A DNA stretch of 42,729 nucleotides from Chloroflexota bacterium (GTDB lineage Bacteria; Chloroflexota; UBA11872; UBA12225; JAJDUF01). The position numbers were made by a program, and so were the translations under genes. Under the pieces are notes generated by a model. That model had not been told where the DNA came from and did no database searches. It worked only from the letters and a program-made list of their open reading frames with translations. How positions within the stretch are numbered: the first letter of the stretch is position 1; each line of letters begins with the position of its first letter. Of this stretch, positions 15,932 to 24,977 are shown piece by piece. Location of the stretch: the NCBI GenBank assembly GCA_022824545.1, contig JAJDZR010000132.1, positions 1 through 42,729 of the forward strand, in the 5' to 3' direction.

Positions 15932-18277
15932 ATGCCAGCACGAACCGTATTTCGCTGCCCGGACGGCTACGCTTGCGACCTCGCGGCGACGCCGGATGGC
16001 TGGGTCTTGGCGGCGGTAGGGCTGCCCGCCGTGGACGACCGGTTCGTCCGCAACATGGACCGCAGCCGGGAATGGGAGCATATCCGCGCCCGGCTGCATC
16101 CCGGCCGCAGCTATGCGGAATGGGGCGCAGCGGTGGCTGACACCGCGGCCACCTTGCAGCTGATCGTGCAGCGAGACAGCCGGACCACGACCGTGGCCAC
16201 CGTGACGGCCGAGCAGTTCTCCGGCGTCGCGGTGGTCGGCGGTGCGGACCCGGCCTATCTCTGGACCGCCTACGATGGCGAGCAGTGGAGCGTCACCCTC
16301 CGGCAAGGCGGCGAGCAGCGGGTGTTGTATTCGGGCGCGGCCGTCGCTCTCGGCCCGGCCCTCGTGCGCGACGAGTCCGGCGCCCTCTGGTACGCCTGGA
16401 CCAGCCGTGCCGGCACGACCGATACCATCCGCCTCACGAGCGAAGGATCATCCGACACCCTCACCCTGCCGGGGCGCTTGCCGAGCCTCACGCCGGTAGA
16501 TGGTGGCGTCGCGGTCTGTTTCGAGCGCCCCTCCAGCGATGCCATCCACGTCTACGGCGCAATCTGCACCGACGGCGCGCTCCGCGATCCGGTCCGGCTA
16601 TCGTCGCGGCAGACACTCAACTTTCAGCCGCGCTGCACCACCGCTGCGGACGGCCGCGTGGTGGTAGCCTGGGAAACCTCGCCGGCCTGGGGCTTCGACA
16701 CGCGCGTTGAGCAGTGCCGCGAGATCGAGCTAAAGCAGCTCGACCCGGCGAGTGGGCAGGTTAGCGCCGGGCCGGGGGCGGATGCCGGCCTTCTCCCCAT
16801 TCCTCCCCGTGCTTACGACCGCCGCAAGGGACGTGCCGTTGGACGCGGCATGTTGCTTAACATGAACCCCTCGAACGTCCACCTCCTCCGCTCTGGCGAC
16901 GACCTGCTCTGCACGTTCCGCATGTTCGCTCCGCTGCAGGAGGCACATTCGGGGGCAAAGGCATTGGGTACAAGAGACGCTTGGGACCTGTGCGTCATGC
17001 GCTGTCACGGCGAAACGTGGTCCGCCCCGCAGCGCATCACCGACGCCGCCGGCTTCTCGCACCATCCCTATGGCGCGGCCTCCTCAGACGGACACCTGCT
17101 GGCCGCCGTCCACTGCTTCGAGCACACCAAGTTCCCACCGCGCGACCATCGCATCGAGGTGCTTCAAGCCAACGGCGCTTTGCCACCAATGCATGACCGC
17201 CACCGGACCTTCGCCCCCGTGCCGATCCAGCCCACCACCCCGATCACCCATACGCCCGCCTTGCCGGATGCTCCTGATGGTCTCCGCTTGGTGTTTGGCG
17301 ATCTCCACAACCACACCAACTACTCGTCCTGTTACCCGGCGCTCGACGGCATCCCCGACGACAACTTCCGCTGGCAGAAAGACATCCTCGGCCACGAGGT
17401 GCTCTGCATCACCGACCACATGCGCCTGTCGGATGCCGACTACCGGCAGCGCCTCGACGCACTGGAACGCGAGCACACCGCCGAGCGCGTGCCGCTCTAC
17501 AGCCTGGAGTGGGCGCGGCCGCCCTGGCACCACTCCAACTTCTTCACCTATGACAAGCAGGTGATGAAGCGCCTGCGGCAGATCGTCCTCGGCTCCCTGG
17601 ACTACAGCGAGATTTGCGAGGCCGTCGTGGCCGAGCTACCGGCCAACACGGTCGCGGCCATCCGCCACTGGCACGGCGACACGCACACGTTCTGCTACGA
17701 CCAGCGCGTGGAGTGGGGCATGGAGGTGCTGCACGGCCGCGGCGATGAAATGGCTACCGAGCCGGATATGGCCGGTCACACCTCAACCTTTCCCTTCCCA
17801 GCCAACTTCATCGAGACGGAGGACGCCAAGCTCGCCCTCATCGGCGGCTCGGACCACCATATGAGTATGCTGGGGTCCTGCGTCACCGGCTTCTGGGTCT
17901 CGGAGCTGACCGGCGAGGCGGTGTTCGATGCCCTGCGTCACCGGCGCACCGTCGCCTGCGCCAACGGCAAGCTCGCGCTGTGGCTGCACAGCGACGGGGT
18001 AGCGATGGGCCAGGAAGGAACGGTGCAAGCTCCCGGCACGCTCACCGTCTCGGCAGCCGCGCCGCTGCCCATCGAGCGCCTGTCGCTCTGGCGCGACGGG
18101 CAGTGGATCCAAGAGGTGCATGGCTTAGGGCAGCAGGTCCGGCATACCTTTACCGACGCCGACGCCGGCCCTGGTGACCACTACTACATCGTGCGTGCCC
18201 AAACGGAGCAACCGGCGCGCTATCCCAAAGGCCCGATCATCGGCTACACGGCCCCCATCTGGCTCACGGTGCGTTAG
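15932..18277 (+). CDS. Two-domain protein: beta-rich N-terminus plus PHP/DUF3604-like metallohydrolase
   Basis: A 781-residue protein. Residues 1-440 are beta-rich with propeller-like repeats (DESGALWYAWTSR, AADGRVVVAWETS). From about residue 450 there is a PHP-type metal-binding domain: FGDLHNHTNYS (H459, H461), CITDHMRLSDADY, and IGGSDHHMSMLG near the end, all probable metal-binding segments of the DUF3604/PHP group. The last 100 residues are an Ig-like beta domain. Characterised PHP proteins hydrolyse phosphoesters; DUF3604 function is not established. No signal peptide is seen. A GAGGAGGGTC site precedes the ATG. The next two genes follow with gaps of only 3 and 2 bases. Confidence 0.8.
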   Translation: MPARTVFRCPDGYACDLAATPDGWVLAAVGLPAVDDRFVRNMDRSREWEHIRARLHPGRSYAEWGAAVADTAATLQLIVQRDSRTTTVATVTAEQFSGVAVVGGADPAYLWTAYDGEQWSVTLRQGGEQRVLYSGAAVALGPALVRDESGALWYAWTSRAGTTDTIRLTSEGSSDTLTLPGRLPSLTPVDGGVAVCFERPSSDAIHVYGAICTDGALRDPVRLSSRQTLNFQPRCTTAADGRVVVAWETSPAWGFDTRVEQCREIELKQLDPASGQVSAGPGADAGLLPIPPRAYDRRKGRAVGRGMLLNMNPSNVHLLRSGDDLLCTFRMFAPLQEAHSGAKALGTRDAWDLCVMRCHGETWSAPQRITDAAGFSHHPYGAASSDGHLLAAVHCFEHTKFPPRDHRIEVLQANGALPPMHDRHRTFAPVPIQPTTPITHTPALPDAPDGLRLVFGDLHNHTNYSSCYPALDGIPDDNFRWQKDILGHEVLCITDHMRLSDADYRQRLDALEREHTAERVPLYSLEWARPPWHHSNFFTYDKQVMKRLRQIVLGSLDYSEICEAVVAELPANTVAAIRHWHGDTHTFCYDQRVEWGMEVLHGRGDEMATEPDMAGHTSTFPFPANFIETEDAKLALIGGSDHHMSMLGSCVTGFWVSELTGEAVFDALRHRRTVACANGKLALWLHSDGVAMGQEGTVQAPGTLTVSAAAPLPIERLSLWRDGQWIQEVHGLGQQVRHTFTDADAGPGDHYYIVRAQTEQPARYPKGPIIGYTAPIWLTVR

Positions 18278-18280
18278 CAA

Positions 18281-19435
18281 ATGGCCGGACCAGTCCAATC
18301 GAGAGGTGCGGAATACGCAACTACTCGCAGTCCCAACCGGCTGCGGACGTTCCTCCTGTGTCTGCTGACGACCGCAGTCGTTGCCTTAGCCGCCATCATC
18401 TTGGCCGCCTGCGCCGACGATATCGTACCGACTGGTCAACCCGCGCCGGCTCCAGCCACCGCTCCGGCCGCGTCTCTGGCCGCGACGGCCGCATCAGCCG
18501 GGACGGCTGCCGACGCCACCGACTCAGTGGCAGCGGCGCAAGCCTTCCTCGGTACGCTCACCGCCGAGCAGCGCGCCGTGGCCCTGCTGGCGCTCGATGA
18601 CCCGGCGCGGCCCAATTGGTCGAACTTGCCGGCGGGGGCGATCAAGCGCAACGGTGTACGTATTGGAGACCTGAATGACGCTCAAACTGCGGCTATGCAT
18701 TACTTCTTGTCAACAGCCCTGAGCGCCGACGGCTACGCCACCGTCGTCGGCATAGTCGGCGCCGAAGCCGCGCTGGCCCAAACGCCGAGTGCGGCCCGCC
18801 GTCAGTGGAGCGCCGACAACTATTGGCTCGCCTTCTTCGGAGAACCCTTGGCGGGCAGCAAATGGGGCTGGCAGTTCGGCGGTCATCACCTCGCCGTGAA
18901 CGTCACGGTCGTCGCCGGCCGGAGCTATCTCTCCCCCGCGTTCCTCGGTATCGAACCGGCCTCCTTCACGTCCGGCGGCGCCACCGTCGCACCCCTCGAC
19001 GCCCACCTCCAAGCCGGCCTCGCACTCATCAATGTCCTCGATGACCAGGCGCGGGCGGCGGCGATAGTCACCAACCGCCCGCGTGAACTGTGGGCCGGTG
19101 CCGGACAGGACGGCACGATTCCACCGCTCGAAGGCACCCAGGTGGCCGACTGGAGCGCGGCGCAGCAGCAATTACTGCTCGACACGATCATGCTTTGGGT
19201 AGGCTTGCTCGACGTGCCCAGTAGCCAAGCCCGCATGACTGAAATCCGGGCCGACCTCGGCAACACGTACTTTGCCTGGCATGGGCCGGTGGATGGCAGC
19301 GGCTCGATTTATTATCGTATCCAGGGGACTAACCTGATTCTCGAGTTCGGCATCCAAGGCGACCTGGGCAGCGACGCCGGCCACTATCATTCCATCTACC
19401 GCAATCCTACCAACGAATACGGGACAGGGGTGTAG
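18281..19435 (+). CDS. DUF3500-like lipoprotein
   Basis: A 384-residue predicted lipoprotein. A long N-region is followed by a hydrophobic segment and the lipobox LAAC at Cys44, then an Ala/Thr/Pro-rich linker (45-85). The rest matches the DUF3500 pattern: L-x(n)-QRAVALLALDDPARPNWSNLP, the segment W-G-W-Q-F-G-G-H-H-L-A-V-N-V, and AWHGPVDGSGSIYYRIQGTNLILEF. The function of DUF3500 is unknown. Conserved His residues in GGHH and AWHG suggest metal binding. It starts 3 bases after the DUF3604-like gene and ends 2 bases before the amidohydrolase, indicating a coupled operon. No clear Shine-Dalgarno sequence is seen. Confidence 0.78.
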   Translation: MAGPVQSRGAEYATTRSPNRLRTFLLCLLTTAVVALAAIILAACADDIVPTGQPAPAPATAPAASLAATAASAGTAADATDSVAAAQAFLGTLTAEQRAVALLALDDPARPNWSNLPAGAIKRNGVRIGDLNDAQTAAMHYFLSTALSADGYATVVGIVGAEAALAQTPSAARRQWSADNYWLAFFGEPLAGSKWGWQFGGHHLAVNVTVVAGRSYLSPAFLGIEPASFTSGGATVAPLDAHLQAGLALINVLDDQARAAAIVTNRPRELWAGAGQDGTIPPLEGTQVADWSAAQQQLLLDTIMLWVGLLDVPSSQARMTEIRADLGNTYFAWHGPVDGSGSIYYRIQGTNLILEFGIQGDLGSDAGHYHSIYRNPTNEYGTGV

Positions 19436-19437
19436 GT

Positions 19438-20589
19438 ATGTCTACAGCTGACTACGATCTGCTCATCCGGGCCGGACGGCTCTTCTGCGCCGCCACGGGC
19501 CTGGACGGACCGGGTGCGGTGGCCGTCCGCGGCGACCGGATCGTGGCCGCCGGCCCCGACGTTGCCGGCACGGCACAGGAAACTCTCGACTTCCCGGAGG
19601 ACCTGCTGCTGCCGGGGCTGGTGGACCTCCATACCCACCCGGGACCCGCCGACTGGAAGTACGGCATTGACGCCGACCAAAACATGCTGGCGCGTGGCGC
19701 GACCACCGTGCTCTCGCAGGGCGACGCCGGTGCAGTCACGTGGCCGCAGTACCAGGCGGAGATCATCGCGCCGGCCCAGACGCGCATTCGCCTGGCGATC
19801 AACCTCGCGCGGCTCGGCGAGTCTCGCCCCGGCCCGTGCTTTCAGCGCGCCGACGACGTGGACGTGGACGCCTGCGTAGCCGCGATAGAAGCCGGCGGCG
19901 AGTCAATCTGGGGTATCTCCGTCAACCTCAGCACGGCCGGCTGCGTCGGACTCGACCCGCGCGACGTGCTCCATGACGCGATCACGGCCGCCGAGCTTAC
20001 CGACCGCCCCTTACTCTACGGCCTGCGGCGCGAGACGACCAACTGGCCGCACTGGTCGCTGGCCGAGCAGCTAGAGCAACTGCGCCCCGGCGACGTGGTG
20101 ACCTACTGCTTCCATCCCGGCATCGAAGATGGCGCCGGCTGCATCGTGCAAGACGGCCGCGTGCTCCCTGAGGTCCGAGCGGCGCGCGAGCGTGGCATCC
20201 TGTTCGACGTGGGACACGGCATGGCCTCGCTCGACTTCAGCACGGCCGAGGCGGCGCTGGCCGACGGCTTCCCCCCCGACACCATCTCCACCGATGTCTA
20301 CCAGCGCCATCTCGGCGCCGTGCCCCAACACGACCTGCCGCGCACGATCTCCAAGCTGATCGCCGCCGGCATGGCCGAGACCGCTGCGTTCGAGGCAGCC
20401 ACCGCGCGTCCCGCGGCCGCGCTCGGCCTCGCCGGCGAAATCGGCACCCTGGCGCCCGGCGCCTGCGCCGACCTCGCCGTCCTGCACTACAACGGCGACG
20501 CGCTCCCCCTCACCGACGTCGGCGGTGCCACCCGCCCCGGCGGCTGCTGGGAGCCGCTCCTCACCGTCCGCGCCGGCCAAGTCGTCTAA
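19438..20589 (+). CDS. Amidohydrolase/deacetylase-type metallohydrolase
   Basis: A 383-residue amidohydrolase-superfamily enzyme. The small beta domain at the N-terminus (DLLIRAGRLFC, VRGDRIVAAG) leads into the TIM barrel with LVDLHTHPGP, the first HxH metal motif. Later metal or catalytic segments are CFHPGIEDG, FDVGHGMASLDF and ISTDVYQ, where an Asp is expected. The C-terminal beta domain closes with LAPGACADLAVL. The overall pattern resembles the amidohydrolase/deacetylase subgroup near dihydroorotases. It hydrolyses an amide or ester of unknown identity. It follows the DUF3500 lipoprotein by 2 bases. Confidence 0.85.
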   Translation: MSTADYDLLIRAGRLFCAATGLDGPGAVAVRGDRIVAAGPDVAGTAQETLDFPEDLLLPGLVDLHTHPGPADWKYGIDADQNMLARGATTVLSQGDAGAVTWPQYQAEIIAPAQTRIRLAINLARLGESRPGPCFQRADDVDVDACVAAIEAGGESIWGISVNLSTAGCVGLDPRDVLHDAITAAELTDRPLLYGLRRETTNWPHWSLAEQLEQLRPGDVVTYCFHPGIEDGAGCIVQDGRVLPEVRAARERGILFDVGHGMASLDFSTAEAALADGFPPDTISTDVYQRHLGAVPQHDLPRTISKLIAAGMAETAAFEAATARPAAALGLAGEIGTLAPGACADLAVLHYNGDALPLTDVGGATRPGGCWEPLLTVRAGQVV

Positions 20590-20604
20590 CACATCTTACC
20601 CGGG

Positions 20605-20690
20605 ACCGCTTGTCCGCCATGGCGGCACAGGCCGCAATCTAGGAGCCAGGGGAGCACCCGTCATTCCCGCGTGCGCGGCAATCCAGCACA
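20605..20690. repeat. Dispersed inverted repeats after the amidohydrolase operon
   Basis: TTGTCCGCCATGGCGGCACAGG and a GTCATTCCCGCG...GCGGCAATCC element (20658-20686) lie between convergent genes. The second belongs to the GTCATTCC repeat family seen at 1020, 10719, 13592 and 23645. They may serve incidentally as a bidirectional terminator. Confidence 0.55.
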
Positions 20691-20712
20691 TCCATAGCCA
20701 CCGGCAACATCG

Positions 20713-22062
20713 CTAATTGGAAGGCGGTGGCGGTAGCTCGCCCTCGTAACCAACCAGCCGGCACAGAACGACAAAGTTCATCCACAGGAGAAGATTGCGG
20801 TCCGCTTCACTTCGCTCGTTATCGGGGAATCTCCCTTCATGCACCAACTCGTTCCTTACCTTAATCACCCTACTTCTTAGATCATCACTCATGCATACCG
20901 ATAATTCTTCAGATAGCAACTCTACTCGATTCCTCATATTCGACCGGTATCCTCCTAACACGAAAGACTTGAGTTGGCACTTCACGTGATCCGATACGGA
21001 TGGTACGGAAATGTCATCAATAGCCTTGCGTAGAGCAGGTTGAACATGTTTCTTGAATGCGCTTTTGGACATGATTGTATCTTTCCCCCGAGTTTCTGCG
21101 TGCTGTGCAACTAGCGCATCCAAAAGAGTGGCGGCAGCGATACCCTGATTCTCCCGGAATTGCCTCGCCTGGCACGCCTCCACAAAACCGTCTACATGTT
21201 CCCTTATATCCTGGTCACTCAGCACTCTCACTTGCTTCGGGAAATCCGAAGCTGCCAGTTCGCACAGGTTTACTGGATGTGTTGACCATCCGTAGCGGAA
21301 CGTGACCTCGGAATAACCACCTACCACAGGGGATTGATGTAGTGTCTCAGAGAGACAGCCTCCGTAGTCATAGCCTTTGCCATAAAGCCAGTTGAGCTTG
21401 TTACCGCTCCAGAGACGTAAGACTGGAATCAGATCTTCCATAAGAGAAGCTGCCTCATCCAGTGACTTCCTAGCAGGTAGTCCTTGCGGATCTCTGCCTT
21501 TCTTCCTGATTATGATGTCCGCCGTATGTTCTACTCCTCCAACAGACTGGAGATGTGCTATCCGGCACTGATAATCTTCGACCGGCTTTATTGTCAGTGA
21601 GCTATCTTGGAAACTGAAAGTGATTGACTGAGGTATATGAGTGTCACTTCGCCCAAGCACTAGGCTGGCAATCGCGAACCTGAGACAATCATAGTCCGGA
21701 TTTTCTCTACGTGATTGCTTCTTGGCTCGCAGATTAGAAGCTCTGATGACTATCTCATACATGCCTTTTTCATGGTTTGCATGATATCTTCTCGATAGGA
21801 CATGAATACATCCTTCAGTCTGTAGAGACCAACCACCGTCACGAGTGTAGTAGCGCAGATTATGTTTACATATGTCCTCCTCGGCATCTGGCCATGCGAC
21901 ATGAGGAAAGAAACAGCCAATCGTGATCTGACCATCGGGAGCCTGAACGGCTTCGAAATAACCTCTGGCTTTTTCCTCAGACGTCTCGTTATCTTCGACG
22001 ACAACTGCGCCCTCATATGAAGGAAAAGACGACCTGTAGACCTCCATGAACTCCATTAGCAT
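20713..22062 (-). CDS. Uncharacterised protein with C-terminal HEPN-type motif
   Basis: A 449-residue protein with no clear full-length match. The N-terminal 200 residues are beta-rich (IGCFFPHVAWP, GGWSLQTEGCIHV). The C-terminal 150 residues are helical and contain KVRNELVHEGRF, an R-x4-H motif (R-N-E-L-V-H) typical of HEPN ribonuclease domains. This layout resembles ApeA-type antiphage HEPN proteins, but that is an inference. Base composition differs from the neighbours: the 60 bases from 20881 have 22 G+C (37%), against about two-thirds in the flanking genes. This suggests transfer. It may be co-transcribed with the lipoprotein gene 30 bases upstream, or be independent. Confidence 0.65.
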   Translation of the reverse strand: MLMEFMEVYRSSFPSYEGAVVVEDNETSEEKARGYFEAVQAPDGQITIGCFFPHVAWPDAEEDICKHNLRYYTRDGGWSLQTEGCIHVLSRRYHANHEKGMYEIVIRASNLRAKKQSRRENPDYDCLRFAIASLVLGRSDTHIPQSITFSFQDSSLTIKPVEDYQCRIAHLQSVGGVEHTADIIIRKKGRDPQGLPARKSLDEAASLMEDLIPVLRLWSGNKLNWLYGKGYDYGGCLSETLHQSPVVGGYSEVTFRYGWSTHPVNLCELAASDFPKQVRVLSDQDIREHVDGFVEACQARQFRENQGIAAATLLDALVAQHAETRGKDTIMSKSAFKKHVQPALRKAIDDISVPSVSDHVKCQLKSFVLGGYRSNMRNRVELLSEELSVCMSDDLRSRVIKVRNELVHEGRFPDNERSEADRNLLLWMNFVVLCRLVGYEGELPPPPSN

Positions 22063-22092
22063 CCTCCGTAGCAGCCTACCACCCCAGCACCT

Positions 22093-23349
22093 TCAAGCCC
22101 CGCATAGCGGGAGACCGAGTTCGCCGAAGTCATTAATAGCGACACCGCGCAACTCTTCTGGTAGGCATCCAGTGAGCGCATTGCCGCCGAGGCGCAATAT
22201 CTCGAGGTTGGCGAGCGCCCCCAACTCAGTTGGGAAGGCGCCGGTCAACTGGTTGTCGTTGAGGAACAACCACTGCAGGTTGACGAGGGCGCCCAGTTCG
22301 GGCGGAATGGGGCCCGTCAACTGGTTGTTGTTGAGGGCCAACGCCTGCAGGTTGGCGAGGGCACCCAATTCGGGTGGAATGGAGCCGGATAATTGGTTGG
22401 TGTGAAGGATCAGTCCCTGCAGATTGGCGAGGGTGCCCAGTTCGGGCGGAATGGAGCCAGACAGTTGGTTGTTGCTGAGTTCCAACTGCTCCAGGTTGGT
22501 GAGGGCACCCAACTGAGGCGGCATAGGTCCCGTCAGTGCGTTGTCGCTAAGGTCGAAGTGGCGCAGAAAAGTGAGGGCACCCAGTTCAGGCGGGATGGGA
22601 CCAGACAGTTGGTTGTCGCGGAGGTTCAACACCTGCAAGCCCCGGAGGGCACCCAATTGGGGCGGGACGGTGTCAGCCAACGAGCGCTTGGAAAGATTCA
22701 GCGCGGTCACTCGGGGAGGCGAGCCGCTGACGGTGATGCCGTCCCACGTGGTGATGGCGCGGTCCGCACTCCAGTTTAGCGAGGCACCGCCGGCCATAAC
22801 GTCCTTGGCCTCCAGCAACGCCGAGCAATCGGCAACCAATCCGGGGTTGTCTTGTGGGTTGGGGACCGCGACGCCATCGGCGCACGGCCCAAGCCACCGA
22901 ACCACTACTGCCTTGAGCCGGGGAATGGTAATGTGCTGCCCGAAGATAGACTCGTACCGTTGTAGTCCGGCTGCCGCTCCGACGAACTCTATCCGGTCGT
23001 CATCTAACAATCTCTGCCCCGTGTACTCGGCAAGATACACAATGGCGCTGTCCAGTGAGTCAGGCTCAACATCAACCCGAAAGTCAAAGGTGTTTTCTCC
23101 CTGCTCAATGACTTGAACAATCTTGCCACGAAAGTAGAACCGCTGCCCGACATACTGCTCATTGTTTCTGAATAGCTCTCTGTAGCCAATGGCTTGACTC
23201 TGCGCCTTGACTTCCTCCCAGTCGGGCGTTGCCACGGGAGTAGTTTGCTGCGCCGAGCTTGCCCCTTTTTCCGCGTCGGAGGGTAAGCATCCGGTGACGC
23301 CAAGGGCGAGCAAACCGGCAATGATGAGCGCCGCGAACCGCTGCCTCAT
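22093..23349 (-). CDS. Leucine-rich-repeat lipoprotein with OB-fold-like N-terminal domain
   Basis: A 418-residue lipoprotein. The signal peptide has lipobox VTGC near residue 20. Residues about 55-150 look like an OB-fold (GQRFYFRGKIVQVIEQGE, DDRIEFVGAAAG). From about residue 208 there are eight 24-residue leucine-rich repeats of the plant-like class, unit LxxLxLxxNQLSGxIPPELGxLxN, with a cysteine near the C-terminal cap. LRRs of this class mediate protein binding; surface display in a host-associated bacterium would fit interaction with eukaryotic partners, which is inference. The ATG at 23349 was chosen because it gives a complete lipoprotein signal and has GGGAG upstream; the longer frame to 23619 adds no domain. 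Confidence 0.85.
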   Translation of the reverse strand: MRQRFAALIIAGLLALGVTGCLPSDAEKGASSAQQTTPVATPDWEEVKAQSQAIGYRELFRNNEQYVGQRFYFRGKIVQVIEQGENTFDFRVDVEPDSLDSAIVYLAEYTGQRLLDDDRIEFVGAAAGLQRYESIFGQHITIPRLKAVVVRWLGPCADGVAVPNPQDNPGLVADCSALLEAKDVMAGGASLNWSADRAITTWDGITVSGSPPRVTALNLSKRSLADTVPPQLGALRGLQVLNLRDNQLSGPIPPELGALTFLRHFDLSDNALTGPMPPQLGALTNLEQLELSNNQLSGSIPPELGTLANLQGLILHTNQLSGSIPPELGALANLQALALNNNQLTGPIPPELGALVNLQWLFLNDNQLTGAFPTELGALANLEILRLGGNALTGCLPEELRGVAINDFGELGLPLCGA

Positions 23350-23687
23350 GGTGTCTCCCGCTCTCCCCGTGCCTTGAGGTGGCAAGTATCCCAGCCTTGC
23401 GCTGCCCTTGTCCAGCCGGAAGTGTATGTACATGCACGAAAAAGTGAAACCTCTGAATATATCACCATCATCCACGGGGATGACGGGGTGGATTTTGTGA
23501 CGAGCGCCGGAGCTATGGACTGCGGCTTCCGCCGCAGTGACGGTACCCCACCTATCCTGTCCATCCATGTGGATACCCCACAGCCCCTCGCCTGCTATGC
23601 TGAGGGCCGCAGCCGCCATATGCGCGGCTAGGCGTCACATGCGGCCTGGATTCCGGCCTCCGCCGGAATGACGGGAATGGAGGAGCC
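23350..23687. other. Divergent spacer with palindrome, hairpin and repeat
   Basis: No gene is seen. A 14-bp near-palindrome TGTATGTACATGCA (23423-23436, one mismatched pair) lies about 75 bases upstream of the LRR lipoprotein start and could be an operator. A perfect 8-bp-stem hairpin (ACTGCGGC 23519-23526, GCCGCAGT 23531-23538) and a GGATTCCGG...CCGGAATGAC inverted repeat (23645-23672) follow. The last belongs to the dispersed GTCATTCC family. Confidence 0.5.
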
Positions 23688-24851
23688 ATGAAGACCTACC
23701 GAGTAGCAATGCTGGGCTGTCGGTCGCGCGGCACGTCGGCGGCGCGCGCCTACCACGCCAATCCCCGGATCGAAGTCGTCGGCCTGTGCGACCTCGTCCA
23801 AGAGCGGCTCGACACGCTCGGCGACGAACTGGGCGTGTCGGCGCGGTTCAGCGACCTCGACCGGATGATCCGGCAGACGCAGCCGGACCTCGTCGCCATT
23901 CCCACCGGCACCGAGTTCCACTATCCGCTGGCCATGCGCGTACTGGAGCACGGCGTCAACATCGAGGTCGAGAAGCCGATGTGTACCGACCTCGCCGAGG
24001 CCGACGAGGTGCTCGCCAAGGCCCGGGCACAGGGCGTCCGCGTCGCCGTCCACCATCAGGGGCGCGTCGGCGGCTCCATGCGTACCATGGCGCGGGCCTA
24101 CGCCGAGGGGCGCATCGGCAAGCTGCGCTATATCTACGCCAGCGACAAGGGCTACTACGGCGGCTACGGCCTGATGAACATCGGCGTCCACCTGCTCAAC
24201 TACATCATCAAGTTCGCCGGCCACTGCCGCAGCCTGACCGCCACCGCTCTCACCGACGGCCACCTCATCACCCCGGACGACGTGATCCCCTCGGCAAACG
24301 GGATGGGCACGATTGCCGGCGAGAACATCACCGCCACGCTCCAGCACGAAGACAACGTGACGACCAACCTGCTCCTGCACCGGTTCCCGGTCGTGGACTC
24401 CACCGCCTCCGGCATCCAGCTCTTCGGCACCGAGGGCCGGATGATCTGGCGCAGCCCCGGGATTTGGTGGCTCCCCACGCCGCACTTCCTCCCCGACGAG
24501 GAGCACGGTAATTGGCAGGCGCTGGAGGAAGAAGCGCCCGACCACTACGACCCCGACGGCCCGGCCAACCTGGACGATTATTGGTTTGCCGAGGAGTGGG
24601 TGCGGGCGCTGGACGAGGGCCGCGATCACGAGGCCAGCGGGATCGAAGGCCGGCACGTCATGGAGATCATGATGGGCGTGTTCGAGTCCGCCGCCTACGG
24701 CACGCGCATCCACCTCCCGCAGACCCAGCGCGACCATCCGCTCGTCCGCTGGCGTCGCGAGCACGGCCTCGGCGACCCGGCACCGATGCCGCGCCCCTAC
24801 TACGACTGGCTCGCCGCCGAAGACCACCGCCTCGGCCGCACAACAGGCTAA
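23688..24851 (+). CDS. Gfo/Idh/MocA family oxidoreductase
   Basis: A 387-residue family member. The N-terminal fold starts YRVAMLGCRSRGTSAARAY, a GxxxxG nucleotide-binding variant, and NIEVEKPMCT holds the EKP lysine. The C-terminal domain contains YGLMNIGVHLLNYIIKF with the active-site G-x-H. The residues needed for NAD(P)-dependent oxidation or reduction of a sugar-like substrate are present. GGAGGAG directly precedes the ATG. It stands alone between repeat-rich spacers. Confidence 0.88.
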   Translation: MKTYRVAMLGCRSRGTSAARAYHANPRIEVVGLCDLVQERLDTLGDELGVSARFSDLDRMIRQTQPDLVAIPTGTEFHYPLAMRVLEHGVNIEVEKPMCTDLAEADEVLAKARAQGVRVAVHHQGRVGGSMRTMARAYAEGRIGKLRYIYASDKGYYGGYGLMNIGVHLLNYIIKFAGHCRSLTATALTDGHLITPDDVIPSANGMGTIAGENITATLQHEDNVTTNLLLHRFPVVDSTASGIQLFGTEGRMIWRSPGIWWLPTPHFLPDEEHGNWQALEEEAPDHYDPDGPANLDDYWFAEEWVRALDEGRDHEASGIEGRHVMEIMMGVFESAAYGTRIHLPQTQRDHPLVRWRREHGLGDPAPMPRPYYDWLAAEDHRLGRTTG

Positions 24852-24889
24852 ACGCGCCGTAGTCTTGGCGCCGGCCGCTGCAAAGAGAC

Positions 24890-24945
24890 GGTCTATCCCC
24901 TCCCCTGGAGCTTGCTCCGGGGGAGGGCTAGGGAGGGGGCCAAAT
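24890..24945. repeat. Dispersed palindrome; 44 bases match 36210-36253 inverted
   Basis: CCCCTGGAGCTTGCTCCGGGG-type hairpin. Bases 24890-24933 are the exact reverse complement of 36210-36253, so this is a recently spread repeat. It is flanked here by the end of an oxidoreductase gene and the end of an enolase-superfamily gene. Confidence 0.85.
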
Positions 24946-24977
24946 ACTCCGCCGCTCCGCCTCGCTATGGCAAAGAG

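Noticed and set aside
23628..24827. Long minus-strand ORF opposite the Gfo/Idh/MocA gene
   Set aside because: No family motif; the plus-strand protein has the full Rossmann fold, EKP and His signatures. It is a GC-rich mirror frame.
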